From NCBI GenBank assembly GCA_017416185.1, contig JAFQDF010000022.1, positions 27,153 through 91,152 of the forward strand: a stretch of 64,000 nucleotides of DNA, given 5' to 3'. The first letter of the stretch is position 1; every line of letters begins with the position of its first letter. The notes beneath the pieces are model-generated. The model was not told the origin of the DNA, searched no databases, and saw nothing but the letters and a program-made list of their open reading frames with translations. The position numbers and the translations under genes were made by a program. Origin of the DNA: Clostridia bacterium. GTDB lineage: Bacteria > Bacillota > Clostridia > Oscillospirales > CAG-272. This document shows, piece after piece, positions 62,307-64,000 of this stretch.

Positions 62307-63785
62307 ATGAAGAAATTAAGTGCAATTTTATTAACAGCTTGTATGCTCATCACATCACTTGCTATGTTTGTGAACGCAAGCCCCCACGGTATTATCGAAA
62401 ATGATCCCGTTTCGGTACCTACCGCAACTCCTACTGTTGACGGCGTTATTGATGCTGCGGACGGTTGGTCAGAGCCCGCAAAGATGGACTACGATACCTG
62501 CGGATTCTTCTGGCAGCACAATCCTATGTCTTCAAAGGCTGACCTTTACTTTGCATATGACGAAGAGGGTCTTTACTATGCCGCTGATATCACCGAGGGT
62601 CTCGAGTGCTTCGACGAGAGAACCGGCGAGGATATGTCAGGCAGAAACAATTTCGTATATTCTACCGGTGCGGACTGGATCGACGTAAATCCTGACGATC
62701 CTACCGAGCATTACGGTTATGACGGTGATGTATTCGGTCTTCTCGTTGACCCCGCTGAGGGTATGATCAACGCAGGTTTTTCCTCTGACTATACTCCTTG
62801 GTATCTGATCGGACTCTTTGAGAGTGAAGAAGGCGATGTTGCTAAGATGTACAGACAGAAGATAAATAAGGGCGATATCACCGCTGAAGAAGGCGTTGAG
62901 GTTGCGGGCGCAAAGACCGAAGCAGGCTGGCGCTTTGAAGCTAAGATCGCTTGGGATATCATTATCGCTGATATCGAAGCAATCACCTACGGTGACGTTG
63001 TTCTTACCGCTGAAGATATCATCGGTGACGGTGCCATCTCCAAGGTAGCCGCTATGTATCAGGACAGATTCTATGACGAAGAGGCCGGCGAGGTTGCAAC
63101 CTGGGGCCGTTACGTAACTGCTCCTACCTCTCAGGTAGACGGTACTCCCGGTCATATGGGTTCAGGCGATCTTGTTTGCTCCTGCGGTATTTCACTTGTT
63201 GCAGGTGATACATACGTAAATCCCTTTGAGGACGTTAAGGATAATCACTGGTTTGCAGAGTCTGTTAAGTACTGCGTACAGAAGGGCTACGTAGCAGGTA
63301 TGACTCCCACTACATTTGTTCCTAACGGTAACATCACCCGTGCACAGTTCCTTGTAATGCTTGCTAAGCTTGACGGTGTTGATCTTACTAAGTACGATAC
63401 CACTGAATCCGGTTTTGAAGACGTAAAGACAAGCCATTGGTTCAATGAGGTTGTTTGCTGGGCAGTTGAAAACGAGCTTACAGCAGGTCTTACCGAAACC
63501 ACCTTCGGTCCCAACGCTAACGTAACCAGAGCACAGCTTGCAAGATTCTTCTATGTATACTCCGAGAAGAACGGCATTCCTGTTGACGGCAGAGCAGAGC
63601 TGGTTGATTTCCCCGATGCAAGCAAGGTTGCAAACTGGGCACAGGATGCAATTGCATGGGCAGTTAACGCAGGCATTATCGGCGGTGTAAAGAAGGGCGA
63701 CGTAAATTACCTCGAGCCCAACGGTACAGCTACAAGAGCTCAGGCTACCGTGATGTTCAAGGCCTTTGATGCATTCCGCAAGTAA
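62307..63785 (+). CDS. Secreted protein with CBM9-like domain and three SLH domains (paralogue of the gene at 19838)
   Basis: A 492-residue protein: signal peptide (about 1-25), a CBM9/DOMON-like domain (about 30-285: TPTVDGVIDAADGWSEP, ADLYFAYDEEGLYYAADI, YDGDVFGLLVD, GWRFEAKIAWDII), and three SLH domains (about 304-362, 367-425, 432-490). Architecture and key motifs match the protein at 19838 closely, so they are paralogues. The gene appears highly expressed from promoter, ribosome-binding site and codon choice. It is a candidate major S-layer-associated protein that binds a ligand or glycan; the ligand is unknown. ATG 62307 is chosen over an upstream in-frame start in the promoter. Confidence 0.86.
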   Translation: MKKLSAILLTACMLITSLAMFVNASPHGIIENDPVSVPTATPTVDGVIDAADGWSEPAKMDYDTCGFFWQHNPMSSKADLYFAYDEEGLYYAADITEGLECFDERTGEDMSGRNNFVYSTGADWIDVNPDDPTEHYGYDGDVFGLLVDPAEGMINAGFSSDYTPWYLIGLFESEEGDVAKMYRQKINKGDITAEEGVEVAGAKTEAGWRFEAKIAWDIIIADIEAITYGDVVLTAEDIIGDGAISKVAAMYQDRFYDEEAGEVATWGRYVTAPTSQVDGTPGHMGSGDLVCSCGISLVAGDTYVNPFEDVKDNHWFAESVKYCVQKGYVAGMTPTTFVPNGNITRAQFLVMLAKLDGVDLTKYDTTESGFEDVKTSHWFNEVVCWAVENELTAGLTETTFGPNANVTRAQLARFFYVYSEKNGIPVDGRAELVDFPDASKVANWAQDAIAWAVNAGIIGGVKKGDVNYLEPNGTATRAQATVMFKAFDAFRK

Positions 63786-63805
63786 TCTTTCGATATAATA
63801 AAGGC

Positions 63806-63838
63806 AAGCTGCCTGTCTTGATGACAGGCAGCTTTCTC
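63806..63838 (+). terminator. Terminator of the second SLH gene
   Basis: Twelve-base-pair stem AAGCTGCCTGTC/GACAGGCAGCTT with a TTGAT loop. The T-tract is short and interrupted. Confidence 0.82.
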
Positions 63839-63856
63839 ATTTACTCAGCGACATAC

Positions 63857-63942
63857 AAAAAATCGGCGAGTCGCCGCACCCATACTGCGCCCGTTTACGC
63901 AGTAATTCAAACCACACCGCAATAGAGAAAATTCCTATATAT
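63857..63942 (-). repeat. Dispersed 86-bp element, copy B (inverted)
   Basis: The reverse complement matches 31901-31986 almost base for base. Read leftward it begins directly after the T-tract of the terminator at 63944-63971, holds the same two hairpins, and ends with six T. The second hairpin has GCCG where copy A has GCTG, a change that keeps pairing (G-C for G-U). Confidence 0.85.
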
Positions 63943-63943
63943 C

Positions 63944-63971
63944 AAAAAACGGCAGACCTTTGTCTGCCGTT
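63944..63971 (-). terminator. Leftward terminator of a gene beyond the window
   Basis: Ten-base-pair stem AACGGCAGAC/GTCTGCCGTT with six T on the minus strand. It implies a leftward gene to the right of the window. The remaining 29 bases (63972-64000) hold no recognisable gene. Confidence 0.82.
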
Positions 63972-64000
63972 ACAGACTGTCGAAAAAGTCGGTCGGACGT

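Overview
This window looks like a chromosomal segment of an endospore-forming, anaerobic, low-GC Gram-positive bacterium (Bacillota, class Clostridia; probably an uncultured gut lineage near the Oscillospirales or Christensenellales, which is inference). The support is a spo0A end, a complete spoIIIAA-AH operon, spoIVA, S-layer-homology (SLH) surface proteins, several sodium-coupled systems, and enzymes typical of strict anaerobes (indolepyruvate:ferredoxin oxidoreductase, a B12-binding radical SAM protein, a sodium-pumping decarboxylase). I see no phage, plasmid, CRISPR or intact insertion sequence.

Layout. 0-5.1 kb: 3' end of spo0A, then spoIIIAA-AH, the mother-cell half of the feeding-tube complex. 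5.1-7.5 kb, leftward: glyQS and a LytR-CpsA-Psr-like membrane protein. 7.5-8.1 kb: tRNA-Arg(CCT). 8.1-14.4 kb: a CapD/EpsC-type sugar-nucleotide dehydratase, then a tightly coupled GNAT / rqcH / RluA-type pseudouridine synthase / DUF3810 metallopeptidase run. 14.5-19.8 kb: murA, a leftward pair (PRK06851-type ATPase and DUF4080 radical SAM protein), and nagA. 19.8-22.7 kb: an SLH surface protein, a tandem-hairpin repeat, tRNA-Ser(TGA) and an amidohydrolase. 22.8-28.5 kb: a sodium:solute symporter, phenylacetate-CoA ligase, iorAB and a double-ACT protein, which reads as an aromatic 2-oxoacid/arylacetate module. 28.5-31.9 kb: a four-gene sodium-pumping oxaloacetate decarboxylase. 32-36 kb: a 1289-residue secreted sialate O-acetylesterase-like protein. 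36-42 kb: lipoprotein, spoIVA, ligA, obgE, DUF3298 lipoprotein. 42-51 kb: carbohydrate genes (six-hairpin glycosidase-like, TIM-barrel isomerase, GH13 alpha-glucosidase, a degenerate GT5-like protein), an orphan LivJ-type binding protein and a PlsC-like acyltransferase. 51-55.4 kb: a complete sugar ABC importer. 55.5-64 kb: lipoprotein, SDR oxidoreductase, a frameshifted leucine-rich-repeat/SLH protein, a glycine-riboswitch-controlled AGCS symporter, an MgtC-family protein and a second CBM9-like/SLH protein.

How the genes fit together. Three SLH proteins and one giant secreted esterase indicate a carbohydrate-interacting S-layer-type surface. Glycan use is supported by nagA, GH13, the ABC importer and the six-hairpin/isomerase pair. 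SSS and AGCS symporters plus OadB suggest that sodium is an important coupling ion. Promoters are mostly textbook sigma-A type with 17-nt spacers, and several overlap the terminator of the preceding gene.

The most unusual signals are: (1) an 86-bp sequence present twice (31901-31986, and inverted at 63857-63942), each copy starting in the T-tract of an unrelated intrinsic terminator; (2) a tandem-hairpin element at 21481-21572 with a competing long-range pairing; (3) a one-base frameshift in an A6 run that splits a leucine-rich-repeat/SLH protein; (4) a consensus promoter aimed antisense into an amidohydrolase gene; (5) degenerate family members (LCP-like, GT5-like, PRK06851-like) that have lost key motifs.
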